64,000 nucleotides of DNA, from contig NZ_AP023033.1 in NCBI RefSeq assembly GCF_019670125.1, forward strand, positions 2,407,001-2,471,000, written 5' to 3'. Shown one piece after another: positions 54,964-64,000 of this stretch. Source of the DNA: Agarivorans aestuarii. GTDB taxonomy: Bacteria; Pseudomonadota; Gammaproteobacteria; Enterobacterales; Celerinatantimonadaceae. Below the pieces are notes generated by a model. It saw nothing but the letters and a program-made list of their open reading frames with translations, was not told where the DNA came from and did no database searches. The stretch's first letter is position 1; every line of letters starts with the position of its first letter. The translations under genes and the position numbers were made by a program.

Positions 54964-56007
54964 TTAAAATTGGTTATGTAATTTCACGGCTTTGTGCATT
55001 AAAAATACGCTTTCGCCGGTTTTTAATGCCAAAGCTTGCTGAGCTTGTGGTGAGATTGGCACCTTAACAACTTCTCCTTCTAAGCTCACCGCAACATAAC
55101 ATGTTCCCGCTAAATGATTTACCGATAACACCTCAGCCTTCCACTGGTTTTGAGCGCTGCAGTGCTCTACAAAATGTTTAGACAAAACAATGTTACTGGG
55201 AGAAATACTCACTAGATGTACGCCCTCATCTAAGGCTTCTGGGCTTTCTGCCAACAAATATTGCTCACCAAATTCAAACCAGCGCCAGCCCTTGTCGGCT
55301 TGACGGTCACTTAGTTCAACGCTCAACACCATCGCTTGTTTAGACTTGCCGTTGTACTGGTTGATTAGCTCGAGGCTATTACCTAGCTCAGCCTGCTGAC
55401 TGTCTTCTATAAGTAGCACTTTGTCGCTAAAAAATACTAAATCTTCTGGGTTATGTGAAATCAGCAAAGTGTAAATTGCGTGTTCGTTCAGCCATTTTTT
55501 AAGCACTTTTAGCAAGTGAGTCGCCGCTTGGCGGTCTAAGGCCGAAAAGGCCTCATCAAGTAACAATACCTTTGGCTCGGTAGCCAAGGCTCTAACTAAA
55601 GCCACTCGCTGAGCTTGACCACCTGAAAGATCTTGAGCGTTTTTGTTTAGTAGCTCCTTAATGCCAAAACTTTCTATTAATGATGCTAGTTCTTGATCAT
55701 CTAAGCGTTGTGACAACTTAATGTTTTGCGCCACGCTAAGATGAGGAAACAGGTGACTGCCTTGAATGACAAAGGCTAAAGGCCGCTGAAAAGAAGCTAA
55801 GTGCGTTTTATCATCAAACCAAACTTGTTGCTGAAATTGAATGCTTCCAGATAAGGGCGTTTCTAACCCGGCTAGTAGCCGAAGCAAGCTAGTTTTACCT
55901 ATCCCAGAAGGTCCGAATACGCCGGTTAGCAAGGGTAAAGTGAGTGGCTTTACGTTTAATATAAAGTCTTCTCTTTGGTAATGTAGATTAAAACTTAACA
56001 CCCACAC
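54964..56007 (-). CDS. modC: Molybdate ABC transporter ATP-binding protein
   Basis: A 347-residue ABC ATPase. Walker A GPSGIGKTS (about residues 33-41), signature LSGGQAQRVALVRAL, and Walker B VLLLDEAFSALD. The C-terminal domain (about 280-347) is a molybdate-binding MOP/TOBE-like regulatory domain. It powers molybdate import with ModB and ModA. It overlaps modB by 20 bp. Confidence 0.94.
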   Translation of the reverse strand: MWVLSFNLHYQREDFILNVKPLTLPLLTGVFGPSGIGKTSLLRLLAGLETPLSGSIQFQQQVWFDDKTHLASFQRPLAFVIQGSHLFPHLSVAQNIKLSQRLDDQELASLIESFGIKELLNKNAQDLSGGQAQRVALVRALATEPKVLLLDEAFSALDRQAATHLLKVLKKWLNEHAIYTLLISHNPEDLVFFSDKVLLIEDSQQAELGNSLELINQYNGKSKQAMVLSVELSDRQADKGWRWFEFGEQYLLAESPEALDEGVHLVSISPSNIVLSKHFVEHCSAQNQWKAEVLSVNHLAGTCYVAVSLEGEVVKVPISPQAQQALALKTGESVFLMHKAVKLHNQF

Positions 56008-56680
56008 CCCCTACTCGCCTTTTAGCTCCAGAAACGCCATAAGTAAGCAATAAAGCAACAAAAGAGAAACCCAACAAAACCAGAGCTAAACGGTGTGCTG
56101 CGGCAAAGTTTAGGCTTTCGACATGATCAAACAACGCTATTGCAATCACTTGGGTTTCACCCGGAATATTACCGCCGATCATTAACACCACACCAAACTC
56201 TCCTAAGGTGTGGGCGAAACCAAGCACCATAGCAACGATAAAGCCACTTTTTGCTAATGGCAGTTCAATAAACAGAAGTTGTTTCCATCTTGGCATTCTT
56301 AGCACTTTCGCAGCATCCAAAATGCCAGGCTCAATTTGTTTAAAAGCACTTTGGATAGGTTGAATGACAAAAGGTAAAGAATACAAACAAGAAGCAAACA
56401 CCAAACCCGAAAAACTAAAAGCCAGTTGGCTGCCAGTAATGGCTAGCCACCACTGACCTAAAAAGCTGTTAGGTGCAAAACCAATCAATAAATAAAAGCC
56501 TAAAACGGTGGGTGGAAGCACTATAGGTAATGCAACAACCGCTTCTACAATATGTTTAATTTTTGAGTGGCTGCGGGCTAACCACCACGCTAATGGCGTA
56601 CCCAGCGCCAACAAAATTAAGCAACTTAAACTTGCCAATTTTATAGAAAGTAATATTGCTTGGTATTCAGCATCAGTCAT
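55988..56680 (-). CDS. modB: Molybdate ABC transporter permease
   Basis: A 230-residue membrane protein with five or more helices. The EAA-like cytoplasmic loop reads EPGILDAAKVLRMPRWK, and HTLGEFGVVLMIGGNIPGET is typical of ModB. It forms the channel for molybdate. It overlaps modA by 4 bp. Confidence 0.94.
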   Translation of the reverse strand: MTDAEYQAILLSIKLASLSCLILLALGTPLAWWLARSHSKIKHIVEAVVALPIVLPPTVLGFYLLIGFAPNSFLGQWWLAITGSQLAFSFSGLVFASCLYSLPFVIQPIQSAFKQIEPGILDAAKVLRMPRWKQLLFIELPLAKSGFIVAMVLGFAHTLGEFGVVLMIGGNIPGETQVIAIALFDHVESLNFAAAHRLALVLLGFSFVALLLTYGVSGAKRRVGGVGVKF

Positions 56681-57402
56681 GTTTGAGGTAACAAATATCC
56701 ATTTTCAGTGATAATAGTTTGCGCACTAATACTTAACAAGTACTTATAGAATTCAATAGCTTGGACTTGGTCACTCAATAAAGCAACGTGTTGAACCACG
56801 CCATCGTGCAGACCTTGCGGCACTAACCAATAAGAGCCTTCAAAATTGGTTTGAATGGAGCGAGCCACAAAACCAGCAGCTATGTTGCCAGTGCTAACAA
56901 ACTGAAAGACTTGCGAGACATTATTAGCCACCACTACTTTAGCAACACTATCTTTTTGTTCTGCTAATTGCTGAGCTGCGAAACCATAGGGAGCAAGTTT
57001 GGGGTTTGCATAGGCATACATTATGTCCCAGTTTTCCCATAGCGCACGATCTGTAACTTTTTGGCCTTTCGTGTCTACATAATTGGGAGCCCAAAATACC
57101 AACTGCCCTACTGCATAAGCCATTTCTTGCTTAGCTACCCCTGCATCCAAAAGCTGCTTGGGTCTAATGTCATCAGCGGAAAAAAACAAATCAAAAGGCG
57201 CTCCATGAGTGATCTGGTTATATAAGATCCCGGTAGAAGCACTGGCAATTCGGTAGTTAAATTGAGAGTTTAGGCGTTTATAATCTTCAGCCAATAGCTC
57301 GAGTGTGCTCTTAAAGTTGGCGGCAACGGCTATGGTTACAGGCTTGGAAAAGGTTAAACAGCTAGCAAATACAGCAAGTAAGCAAACTAAGCGAGCTACC
57401 AT
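56677..57402 (-). CDS. modA: Molybdate-binding periplasmic protein
   Basis: A 241-residue exported protein with a signal peptide (about residues 1-19). VAVAANFKSTLE and SASTGILYNQITHGAPFDLFFSAD are the oxyanion-binding motifs of ModA. It captures molybdate/tungstate for ModBC. It overlaps moaE by 7 bp, so molybdate import and molybdopterin synthesis form one transcription unit. Confidence 0.93.
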   Translation of the reverse strand: MVARLVCLLAVFASCLTFSKPVTIAVAANFKSTLELLAEDYKRLNSQFNYRIASASTGILYNQITHGAPFDLFFSADDIRPKQLLDAGVAKQEMAYAVGQLVFWAPNYVDTKGQKVTDRALWENWDIMYAYANPKLAPYGFAAQQLAEQKDSVAKVVVANNVSQVFQFVSTGNIAAGFVARSIQTNFEGSYWLVPQGLHDGVVQHVALLSDQVQAIEFYKYLLSISAQTIITENGYLLPQT

Positions 57403-57836
57403 TTATTCTTCGCTTTAAGATCGGATTCACGTGCGTCAAGCCATACGTCACCTTCTAAGGTACGTTCTTTTTTCCAAAAAGTAGCTTTGGTTTTTAGGTA
57501 ATCCATTATGAAATGGCAGGCTTCAAAGGAAGCTTCTCTGTGAGCGCTATTTACCCCAACAAACACTATCTGATCGCTAACATCAAGGTCACCAACTCTA
57601 TGCACAATGCTCGCATCTTGTATCGGCCAGCGACTTTTTGCTTTTTCGATAATTTCTTTAAGCTGCGTTTCGGTCATTCCAGGATAGTGTTCAAGCGACA
57701 GACCTTTAACCTGTTGGTTTAAATTCATGTCTCTCACTAAACCCACAAAAAAGACAATAGCGCCAGCGCTTGCACGATTGCGCAACTGTTGGTACTCCTC
57801 TCCAACATCAAAGTCTTCTTGTTGTACTCTAATCAT
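57396..57836 (-). CDS. moaE: Molybdopterin synthase catalytic subunit
   Basis: A 146-residue MoaE. VGDLDVSDQIVFVGVNSAHREASFEAC and KATFWKKE contain the active-site lysines and histidine-rich turn of the family. With MoaD it puts two sulfurs onto precursor Z. It abuts moaD exactly. Confidence 0.94.
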   Translation of the reverse strand: MIRVQQEDFDVGEEYQQLRNRASAGAIVFFVGLVRDMNLNQQVKGLSLEHYPGMTETQLKEIIEKAKSRWPIQDASIVHRVGDLDVSDQIVFVGVNSAHREASFEACHFIMDYLKTKATFWKKERTLEGDVWLDARESDLKAKNKW

Positions 57837-58085
57837 CTAACCACCTGTAACTGGTGGGAAAAAAGCAACTTCGTCGCCATCACTCAACATTGCAGTTTGG
57901 CTAAGGTGTTGTTGATTAAGTGCCATTAAAATTGCTTCATCATTTAGTACTTTCCATTGCTCACCTTTGGCAAGCAACAGCTGCTTAAGCACATTAGTAT
58001 CACTGTCTGCAGGCAGCTCTACACTCATAGTATTTTCGCCTAACTGCTCTTTTAAACGAGCGAAAAATAGTACTTTAATTATCAT
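57837..58085 (-). CDS. moaD: Molybdopterin synthase sulfur carrier subunit
   Basis: An 82-residue ubiquitin-fold protein ending FFPPVTGG. The terminal Gly-Gly carries the thiocarboxylate. The MoeB that would activate it is not encoded in this window. It directly precedes moaE. Confidence 0.93.
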   Translation of the reverse strand: MIIKVLFFARLKEQLGENTMSVELPADSDTNVLKQLLLAKGEQWKVLNDEAILMALNQQHLSQTAMLSDGDEVAFFPPVTGG

Positions 58086-58098
58086 CTAAACATCCTGA

Positions 58099-58578
58099 TT
58101 ATTCGGCACTAAACGAACCCGATTTTCCGCCATGCTTTTCTAGTAACTTTACATCTTTAATAATGATGTCTTTTTGAATCGCTTTACACATATCATAAAT
58201 GGTTAGCGCAGCTACGCTAGCCGCCGTTAGCGCTTCCATCTCTACGCCCGTTTGGCCTTTAAGCTTGGCGGTGCTAATTACCGTAATAAGGCCTGAAGTT
58301 TCATCTAAGCTAAGCTCAATAGTTACCTTACTTAACATTAAAGGGTGGCATAAAGGGATCAACTCAGAGGTTTTCTTAGCTGCTTGAATCCCAGCTATGC
58401 GCGCACAAGCAAATACATCGCCTTTATGTTGTTCACCATTTACCAAACTTTCTACGGTTTGCTGATTAACTTGCACCAAAGCCTGCGCCTTAGCGACACG
58501 ACTAGTCTCGGTCTTTTCTGAGACGTCCACCATAATTGCTTCACCAGAAGCATTAATATGCGTAAAGTCACTCATCAT
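58099..58578 (-). CDS. moaC: Cyclic pyranopterin monophosphate synthase
   Basis: A 159-residue Moa[19 protein letters not shown] at the N terminus, [12 protein letters not shown], and a DMCKAIQKD segment are conserved. It finishes cyclic pyranopterin monophosphate from the product of MoaA, whose gene is not in this window. It overlaps moaB by 4 bp. Two consecutive ATG codons make either start possible. Confidence 0.94.
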   Translation of the reverse strand: MMSDFTHINASGEAIMVDVSEKTETSRVAKAQALVQVNQQTVESLVNGEQHKGDVFACARIAGIQAAKKTSELIPLCHPLMLSKVTIELSLDETSGLITVISTAKLKGQTGVEMEALTAASVAALTIYDMCKAIQKDIIIKDVKLLEKHGGKSGSFSAE

Positions 58579-59093
58579 TTTTGACCTATATGAGGCACAA
58601 AATTACAGGGTTTGTGGGTGCTATTTAGTTGCTCCAGCAAAATTTTCTGCCATGCAGTTTTACAGGCGTTGGTTGAGCCAGGAACACAAAAGATCACTGT
58701 TTTATTGGCAAACCCGCCTAATGCCCGACTTTGCACCGTAGACGTTCCAATCTCGGTATAAGAAATATGGCGGAACAATTCTCCAAAACCTTCAATGTCT
58801 TTATCAAACAATACACTTACTGCTTCTGGAGTATTATCTCGTGCGGTAAAACCGGTGCCTCCGGTAGAAATAACACAGTCTATTGACGGGTCAGCAATCC
58901 AGTTACTTAATATGGCTCTAATTTGATAAACATCGTCAATAACAATTTGTTTATCAGCAAGTTTGTGACCGGCTTCTGTTAGTGCTTCAGCCAAATAACG
59001 CCCTGAAGTATCAGTATCTTCATCGCGTGTATCGGAAACGGTTAATACCGCGATGTTTAAGAAGGTTTGCGTATCGTTGGCCAGATGGCTCAT
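58575..59093 (-). CDS. moaB: Molybdenum cofactor biosynthesis protein B
   Basis: A 172-residue MoaB/MogA-fold protein (E. coli MoaB 170). [18 protein letters not shown] is the substrate-binding motif. It probably adenylylates molybdopterin, as MogA does, before MoeA inserts molybdenum. It overlaps mobA by 1 bp. Confidence 0.93.
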   Translation of the reverse strand: MSHLANDTQTFLNIAVLTVSDTRDEDTDTSGRYLAEALTEAGHKLADKQIVIDDVYQIRAILSNWIADPSIDCVISTGGTGFTARDNTPEAVSVLFDKDIEGFGELFRHISYTEIGTSTVQSRALGGFANKTVIFCVPGSTNACKTAWQKILLEQLNSTHKPCNFVPHIGQK

Positions 59094-59677
59094 TATGATT
59101 CTCCAACTTTATCTTGTATATGTTGCCACTGCTCGGGAGTATTGGTATTTACCATTGCAGATGCTAATTGTTTTGGTATTTCAATTTCAGTGGCTTGAAT
59201 AAGGTTTAAAAAAGCTTTTATTGACCTTTGCTTTGCCACTGGCAAAGACAAAACATCATCTAAACAGGACAAATTCTTGGCATTAGCTTCAACAATTATA
59301 GGGAAAACACTATTTGAGAAATAGTAATTACCAGGTTCAGTTTGGTGTTGATTTATAATCACATCAAGAACTTGCATATTGAGTAAGGGCATATCAACAG
59401 GGATAAACAGGCAAAACTGTTGGTTAAGGGTTTGAAGGCATGAAAGTATGCCGGACAGTGGTCCTTTCGATTCACTAGAATCTTTGATATGACGAAACTC
59501 AGGATAGTTGCCGCTCACATAACATTCGTTATTTAATGTCTCTTCAAGCAAACTAAGCCTAGATTTAAGTAAACTACTCCCCTGCCACTGTAGCGCTGCT
59601 TTATCGCTTCCCATTCTCTGAGATTTGCCGCCAGCGAGAACAACTCCTGTTAACTTTACTAGGGAATTTGAATGCAT
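59093..59677 (-). CDS. mobA: Molybdenum cofactor guanylyltransferase
   Basis: A 194-residue MobA. VLAGGKSQRMGSDKA is the GTP-binding start, and CLFIPVDMPLL carries the metal-binding Asp. It attaches GMP to molybdopterin to make the bis-MGD cofactor that NapA needs, so its place between nap and moa genes fits. It leads a mobA-moaBCDE-modABC series of overlapping genes. Confidence 0.93.
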   Translation of the reverse strand: MHSNSLVKLTGVVLAGGKSQRMGSDKAALQWQGSSLLKSRLSLLEETLNNECYVSGNYPEFRHIKDSSESKGPLSGILSCLQTLNQQFCLFIPVDMPLLNMQVLDVIINQHQTEPGNYYFSNSVFPIIVEANAKNLSCLDDVLSLPVAKQRSIKAFLNLIQATEIEIPKQLASAMVNTNTPEQWQHIQDKVGES

Positions 59678-59754
59678 TTGATTACAAGCTTGAACGACTT
59701 AGTAGGCTAATAATGCCTACTAAGCGTTTAGATGAAAAGATTTATCGTGCTAAC

Positions 59755-59886
59755 TTATTGGTCTTTATCCCATTTGGACAAAACCGCTAAAGAAACCACT
59801 GCTACACCAATGAATCCCATTACAAAAATGGTTGGCATGGCTGCATAGCCCAAAACATGCCAAAAAACTGATTCCAAAGTACTCAT
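59755..59886 (-). CDS. 43-residue single-helix membrane protein (TIGR02808-like)
   Basis: The frame from ATG 59886 (AAGGA upstream) gives MSTLESVFWHVLGYAAMPTI, a central hydrophobic helix and a charged tail ending WDKDQ. It resembles the short TIGR02808 family that I recall from vibrios near nap genes; that recollection should be checked. It lies 17 bp after napC on the same strand. It might be a membrane partner of the nitrate reductase, comparable in size to NapE, but no function is shown. Confidence 0.75.
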   Translation of the reverse strand: MSTLESVFWHVLGYAAMPTIFVMGFIGVAVVSLAVLSKWDKDQ

Positions 59887-59903
59887 GTGTTTTCCTTATT
59901 TTA

Positions 59904-60476
59904 CTACCAGCCTTCAACACCACTCATATCCGGTAACCGGTGAGCAATGCCTTTGTGACAATCAACACAGGTCTTTTCCCCGCTAGCTAACGCATCTGAG
60001 TGTTGCGCAACACTGCGAGGACGCTGCTCTGAGAAATCCATAAATTCAAACTCGTGACAATTTCTACACTCTTGAGAATCATTTTGGCTCATACGATGCC
60101 ATTCGCGCTCTGCTAAATACTTCCGGCGCTCTTCAAATTTCTCTTGAGTGTTAATCGTACCCATAGCAAAGGCTACCAGCTCTTTACTTGCCTGAACCTT
60201 ACGTACAATTTTGTCAGTCCAGTTATGTGGAACGTGGCAATCCGAACAAATAGCACGCACACCTGAACGGTTTGAATAGTGAATAGTTTCTTGTATCTCA
60301 GCTACGATTGGCGCGTGACAACCAGAACAGAACGCTTCGGTATTAGTTGCTTCCATACCAGTGTTAAACGCACCCCAGAATAGAATACCGCCTGTAAAAC
60401 CAAGCGCTAGCACAACACCCACAGCAGCTTTGCTGGGAGTACTGAGTTTGCGCCAAAATGCCTTCAATAACTTCAT
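59904..60476 (-). CDS. napC: Membrane tetraheme cytochrome c NapC
   Basis: A 190-residue NapC/NirT-type quinol dehydrogenase. One N-terminal helix (about residues 17-37) is followed by four heme motifs: CSGCH, CSDCH, CRNCH and CVDCH. It draws electrons from quinol and passes them to NapB/NapA in the periplasm. It lies 26 bp after napB. Confidence 0.94.
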   Translation of the reverse strand: MKLLKAFWRKLSTPSKAAVGVVLALGFTGGILFWGAFNTGMEATNTEAFCSGCHAPIVAEIQETIHYSNRSGVRAICSDCHVPHNWTDKIVRKVQASKELVAFAMGTINTQEKFEERRKYLAEREWHRMSQNDSQECRNCHEFEFMDFSEQRPRSVAQHSDALASGEKTCVDCHKGIAHRLPDMSGVEGW

Positions 60477-60502
60477 AATTTAGCCTCTGGTTAAACTAAT
60501 GC

Positions 60503-60958
60503 TTAGCGTAAAGACTCTACGCGTTCGTATTCGTTTTCAATCAACGGGGCCGCTTCATTTTGAGGCACGTGGCATTGCAAACAGAAGTAACGGCGAGGAG
60601 ACACATCCGCCAATACTTGCCCGTCGCGCGCTTCATAGTGAGTTACACTAATTTTAGTTGCCCCACTTTCTCGGGCATTTTTCCAGCTATGACAAGATAA
60701 ACACTTATTAGCGTTAAGGCTCATCTCGTAATGACGAATCTGGTGTGGGATCAACGGTGGTTGAAACACATAATCGGCATCATAGGGTTTGTCTTGTTCA
60801 ACCACTGACTTTAAGCCAGCTGCTGAGCTTTGGGTATTTAGCTCGGTGTCGCCCCTCAGTGAAGCTACACCACCATTACTTACGTAGTCATTTGCGACTA
60901 CTACTCCGCAAAGCAGTAAACTGCTTAATAGACCAGATAATAAAACTCGCATTTTCAT
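60503..60958 (-). CDS. napB: Periplasmic nitrate reductase diheme subunit NapB
   Basis: A 151-residue exported cytochrome with a signal peptide (about 1-22) and two heme motifs, CLSCH and CLQCH. PPLIPHQIRHYEMSLNANKC is the conserved NapB segment. It carries electrons from NapC to NapA. Confidence 0.94.
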   Translation of the reverse strand: MKMRVLLSGLLSSLLLCGVVVANDYVSNGGVASLRGDTELNTQSSAAGLKSVVEQDKPYDADYVFQPPLIPHQIRHYEMSLNANKCLSCHSWKNARESGATKISVTHYEARDGQVLADVSPRRYFCLQCHVPQNEAAPLIENEYERVESLR

Positions 60959-60996
60959 AATACTCTCTCCGCCACCTTGGCAAATATTTCTTAGCG

Positions 60997-61027
60997 AAGC
61001 ATTGAAAGCGAGGGGCTTTCAATGCTT
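60997..61027 (-). other. 13-bp hairpin between napA and napB
   Basis: AAGCATTGAAAGC and GCTTTCAATGCTT are perfectly complementary around a 5-nt loop. On the minus strand no T-run follows, so it is probably an intercistronic mRNA-stabilising or processing structure. Confidence 0.6.
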
Positions 61028-61036
61028 TTAATAGCG

Positions 61037-63526
61037 TTAAACCTTAGCTAACTTAACAGCACACTTCTTAAAGTCGGTTTCTTTAGAAAGCGGATCTGTT
61101 GCATCTAGGGTCAATTTGTTGGTGAGCTGCTTGGCATCAAACCAAGGCATGTACACTAAACCCTTAGGTGGACGGTTACGGCCACGAGTTTCAATTCGTG
61201 ATTTAACTTCACCGCGGCGTGATTGAATCATCACTTCATCACCACGTTTAAAACCACGTTGTTTTGCATCTTCTGGGTGGATAAACAATACCGCATCAGG
61301 GAACGCTCGATATAGCTCTGGAACTCGGCGCGTCATAGAACCTGAGTGCCAATGTTCTAATACGCGACCAGTGCTTAACCACAGATCGTATTCTTCATCT
61401 GGAGACTCAGCCGCAGGTTCGTAAGGCGTAGCAATAATTAGTGCCTTGCCATCGGGTTTACCGTAAAAGTTAACCTCTTCACCAGCTTTTACATAAGGGT
61501 CAGAGCCTTCACGGAAACGCCAACGTGTTTCTTCGCCATTAACCACAGGCCAGCGTAAACCACGTACTTCATGGTAAGTATCAAATGGTGCTAGATCGTG
61601 GCCGTGATCGCGACCAAACTCAGCGTATTCTTCAAATAAACCTTTTTGAACGTAGAAACCAAAATCTTTTGCTTCGTCATTGAGCTCGGCGTTTACTTGT
61701 TCAACAGGGAATTGATCAACTACGCCGTTACGGAACAAAATGTCGTATAAGGTTTTCCCTTTATATTCAGGTTTTTTAGCTATTAACTCTGCAGGCCACA
61801 CTTCTTCAACCTTAAAGCGCTTAGAAAATTCAACCAATTGCCATAAGTCTGATTTAGCTTCACCCGGTGCAGATACTTGCTGGTGCCAGAATTGGGTACG
61901 ACGCTCAGCGTTACCGTAAGCGCCCTCTTTTTCTACCCACATTGCTGTTGGTAAAATAAGGTCGGCTGCTTGGGCAGTAACTGTTGGGTAAGGGTCGGAT
62001 ACCACGATAAAGTTTTCAGGATTGCGGTAACCAGGCAAACCCTCTTCATTTATATTTGGCGCGGCTTGCATGTTGTTATTACACATAACCCAGTAAGCGT
62101 TCAGCTTGCCGTCTTTAAGCATACGGTTCTGCAATACAGCGTGGTAACCAGGTTTAGGCGGAATGGTTCCTTCTGGTAGCTTCCAAATGTCTTCTGCAAT
62201 TTTGCGGTGTTTTGGATTAGCCACTACCATATCAGCTGGCAAGCGATGCGAGAAAGTACCCACTTCACGGGCGGTACCACATGCAGATGGCTGGCCAGTT
62301 AGTGAGAATGGGCTGTTGCCAGGCTCTGAGATTTTACCGGTTAACAAGTGAATGTTGTACACCGAGTTGTTTGCCCATACCCCACGAGTATGTTGGTTAA
62401 AGCCCATGGTCCAGTACGAAGTGACTTTAACATTTGGATCGGCATAATCTTTCGCTAGCGCTTCCAATTTCTCGGCAGGTACGCCAGAAAGCTTCGCCAC
62501 CGCTTCGACATTATAATCTTGCAAAAATTCGCGATATTCGTCGAAACTCATATCGGTCATTTTTCCTGAATCAGGGTTAGCCGCAGCTTTTTGTAATGGA
62601 TGCTCTGGACGTAGTCCGTAGCCAATATCTGTTTCACCGCGTTTGAAGTGAGTATGTTTGTTTACAAAGTCCCAATTAACTTTGTCATTCTCGATGATGT
62701 AGTGCGCGATGTAGTTAAGAATTGCCAAATCGGTTTGTGGCGTAAACACCATGCCGTTATCAGCTAATTCAAAGCTGCGATGTTCAAAGGTAGACAGTAC
62801 GTGAACTTTAACGTGTGGCGCAGACAAGCGGCGATCGGTTAAGCGAGACCACAAAATTGGATGCATTTCAGCCATGTTTGAGCCCCAAAGCACAAACGAA
62901 TCTGCAGCTTCAAGGTCATCGTAACAGCCCATAGGCTCATCAATACCGAAGGTGCGCATAAAACCACCAACAGCCGAAGCCATACAGTGACGCGCATTAG
63001 GGTCGATGTTGTTAGTTAAAAAACCGGCTTTATGAAGTTTAGCAGCAGCGTAACCTTCCCAAACGGTCCATTGGCCAGAGCCAAACATACCTACTGAAGT
63101 TGGCCCCTTATCGGCAAGTGCTTTTTTCCACTTCTCAGCCATAATATCGAAGGCTTGATCCCAAGATACTGGAGCAAATTCGCCATTTTTATCAAACTTG
63201 CCGTCTTTCATCCGTAACAAGGGCGTTGTTAAGCGGTCTTTGCCGTACATGATCTTAGAAAGGAAGTAACCCTTAATACAGTTAAGGCCTTTGTTCACTG
63301 GAGATTCTGGGTCACCTTGGGTGGCAACCACTTTGCCGTTTTGAGACCCCACTAATACGCTACAGCCAGTACCACAAAAACGACAAGGAGCTTTATCCCA
63401 TTTCACTTTTGTTTCTTCTGACGAAGTAATTAAGTTGGTGGCACTTGCTGGCAAACTAATACCGGCAACGGTGGCTGCGGCACTTACCGCATTCGCTTTA
63501 ACAAACTGTCGGCGAGTCCATTTCAT
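61037..63526 (-). CDS. napA: Periplasmic nitrate reductase catalytic subunit
   Basis: An 829-residue molybdoprotein (E. coli NapA 828). A TAT signal (TRRQFVK near residue 4) is followed by the [4Fe-4S] site CRFCGTGC and the Mo-ligand Cys in [11 protein letters not shown]. It reduces nitrate to nitrite with bis-MGD cofactor made by the moa/mob/moeA genes nearby. It overlaps napD by 4 bp. Confidence 0.96.
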   Translation of the reverse strand: MKWTRRQFVKANAVSAAATVAGISLPASATNLITSSEETKVKWDKAPCRFCGTGCSVLVGSQNGKVVATQGDPESPVNKGLNCIKGYFLSKIMYGKDRLTTPLLRMKDGKFDKNGEFAPVSWDQAFDIMAEKWKKALADKGPTSVGMFGSGQWTVWEGYAAAKLHKAGFLTNNIDPNARHCMASAVGGFMRTFGIDEPMGCYDDLEAADSFVLWGSNMAEMHPILWSRLTDRRLSAPHVKVHVLSTFEHRSFELADNGMVFTPQTDLAILNYIAHYIIENDKVNWDFVNKHTHFKRGETDIGYGLRPEHPLQKAAANPDSGKMTDMSFDEYREFLQDYNVEAVAKLSGVPAEKLEALAKDYADPNVKVTSYWTMGFNQHTRGVWANNSVYNIHLLTGKISEPGNSPFSLTGQPSACGTAREVGTFSHRLPADMVVANPKHRKIAEDIWKLPEGTIPPKPGYHAVLQNRMLKDGKLNAYWVMCNNNMQAAPNINEEGLPGYRNPENFIVVSDPYPTVTAQAADLILPTAMWVEKEGAYGNAERRTQFWHQQVSAPGEAKSDLWQLVEFSKRFKVEEVWPAELIAKKPEYKGKTLYDILFRNGVVDQFPVEQVNAELNDEAKDFGFYVQKGLFEEYAEFGRDHGHDLAPFDTYHEVRGLRWPVVNGEETRWRFREGSDPYVKAGEEVNFYGKPDGKALIIATPYEPAAESPDEEYDLWLSTGRVLEHWHSGSMTRRVPELYRAFPDAVLFIHPEDAKQRGFKRGDEVMIQSRRGEVKSRIETRGRNRPPKGLVYMPWFDAKQLTNKLTLDATDPLSKETDFKKCAVKLAKV

Positions 63527-63783
63527 GATACTTCCTCATTAGCTGGTTCAAATTGGTGAAATACTAGGTTGCTGCTTAGTACTGCTTCCAATTTTCCGAT
63601 GTCTTCTAGGGTGGTGACGATGTTATTGCGTGTCTGACTTTCGATAGAAACAACGATTTTCCCCTCGGGGTTAAAACCGTGTACTTCTAGTCCTTCCAGA
63701 TCGCTAATTTGGTCGATGACTTCTTTAATACGGTCTGGTTGGCACAACACCACCGCACTACTAATATGGTACTCTTCGTTCAT
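63523..63783 (-). CDS. napD: Nap chaperone NapD
   Basis: An 86-residue NapD, with [17 protein letters not shown] at the N terminus. It binds the TAT signal peptide of NapA and keeps it from export until cofactor is inserted. Its start overlaps the napF stop in an ATGA. Confidence 0.92.
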   Translation of the reverse strand: MNEEYHISSAVVLCQPDRIKEVIDQISDLEGLEVHGFNPEGKIVVSIESQTRNNIVTTLEDIGKLEAVLSSNLVFHQFEPANEEVS

Positions 63784-64000
63784 CCAACTTCCTTTATTTC
63801 AATGGCTTGGCTTGGACATACTGAAATACAAGCACCGCAACTGTTGCAGTGCTCAGAATTAATTTTTACCTCTGCTTTTCCCGCTAGTAATGGCTTAATG
63901 CTAATGGCCCTTTGCTCACAGGAATCACTACACGTTCGGCAATAAACACCGTTTTGTGCCAGACACTTAGAGGCATTAACGTCAACAGAATTAGACCAAG
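63780..64000 (-). CDS. napF: Ferredoxin-type protein NapF, C-terminal part (cut by window edge)
   Basis: About 73 residues read in from the right edge to TGA at 63780. Two iron-sulfur motifs are visible: CxxxxxxxCRTCSDSCE and CNSCGACISVCP. NapF is a cytoplasmic [4Fe-4S] protein thought to help mature NapA. The order napF-D-A-B-C is the usual one for this class. The N terminus, and any napE or regulator before it, lies outside the window. Confidence 0.88.
   Translation of the reverse strand, partial: WSNSVDVNASKCLAQNGVYCRTCSDSCEQRAISIKPLLAGKAEVKINSEHCNSCGACISVCPSQAIEIKEVG

Noticed and set aside
1-64000. Mobile elements, CRISPR arrays, tRNA or rRNA genes
   Set aside because: No transposase, integrase, direct-repeat/spacer pattern, cloverleaf or rRNA segment could be recognised. 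The 27-bp rne repeats have no spacers.

Overview
The window looks like chromosomal DNA of a marine gammaproteobacterium of the Alteromonadales/Vibrionales type. An Agarivorans-like genome is my best guess from gene content and order, but I could not test this. Almost everything is housekeeping or common accessory metabolism. I see no rRNA, tRNA, CRISPR array, insertion sequence, prophage or integrase, and most genes lie on the minus strand.

Layout: (1) 1-6117 is a sugar-alcohol-type PTS locus. It holds a zinc-type dehydrogenase cut by the window edge, an EIIA-HPr-EI fusion, a mannitol-family EIICB, a second free EIIA, and a divergent DeoR-family regulator behind helically phased AATCA repeats. 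(2) 6161-12268 is an RND efflux operon with two lipoprotein adaptors and one pump, divergent from a TetR regulator, with two near-identical palindromes between them. (3) 12280-13995 holds a CLC transporter with fluoride-type motifs and a small exported protein. (4) 14185-17971 holds gabD-gabT for GABA catabolism and a divergent LysR regulator. (5) 17961-22531 holds a small membrane protein, a CyuA-type cysteine desulfidase, cobO/btuR and rnb. (6) 22599-31449 holds prc-proQ, msrC-yebG with a perfect SOS box, and a divergent letA (split in two)-letB-rsmF lipid-transport/rRNA-methylation block.

(7) 31558-43610 is the classic minus-strand cluster tatD-holB-tmk-mltG-pabC-fabF-acpP-fabG-fabD-fabH-plsX-rpmF-yceD, followed by yceF (plus strand) and rluC. 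It links DNA replication, envelope and fatty-acid synthesis. (8) 44024-46993 is rne, encoding RNase E with a long 5' leader and a 27-bp tandem-repeat array in its disordered tail. (9) 47070-53387 holds a low-molecular-weight tyrosine phosphatase, an AsmA-family protein, udk, metG, an acylphosphatase and a GNAT acetyltransferase.

(10) 53722-64000 is a molybdenum/nitrate block: moeA, then on the minus strand napF(partial)-napD-napA-napB-napC, a 43-residue membrane protein, mobA-moaB-moaC-moaD-moaE and modA-modB-modC. These genes cover molybdate uptake, molybdopterin maturation, guanylation and the periplasmic nitrate reductase that uses the cofactor. moaA, moeB and napGH are not in the window.

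I did not find a convincing new system. The points most worth a second look are the rne minisatellite, the phased operator-like repeats at the PTS locus, the doubled EIIA arrangement, the paired TetR palindromes, the split letA and several strong intercistronic hairpins.
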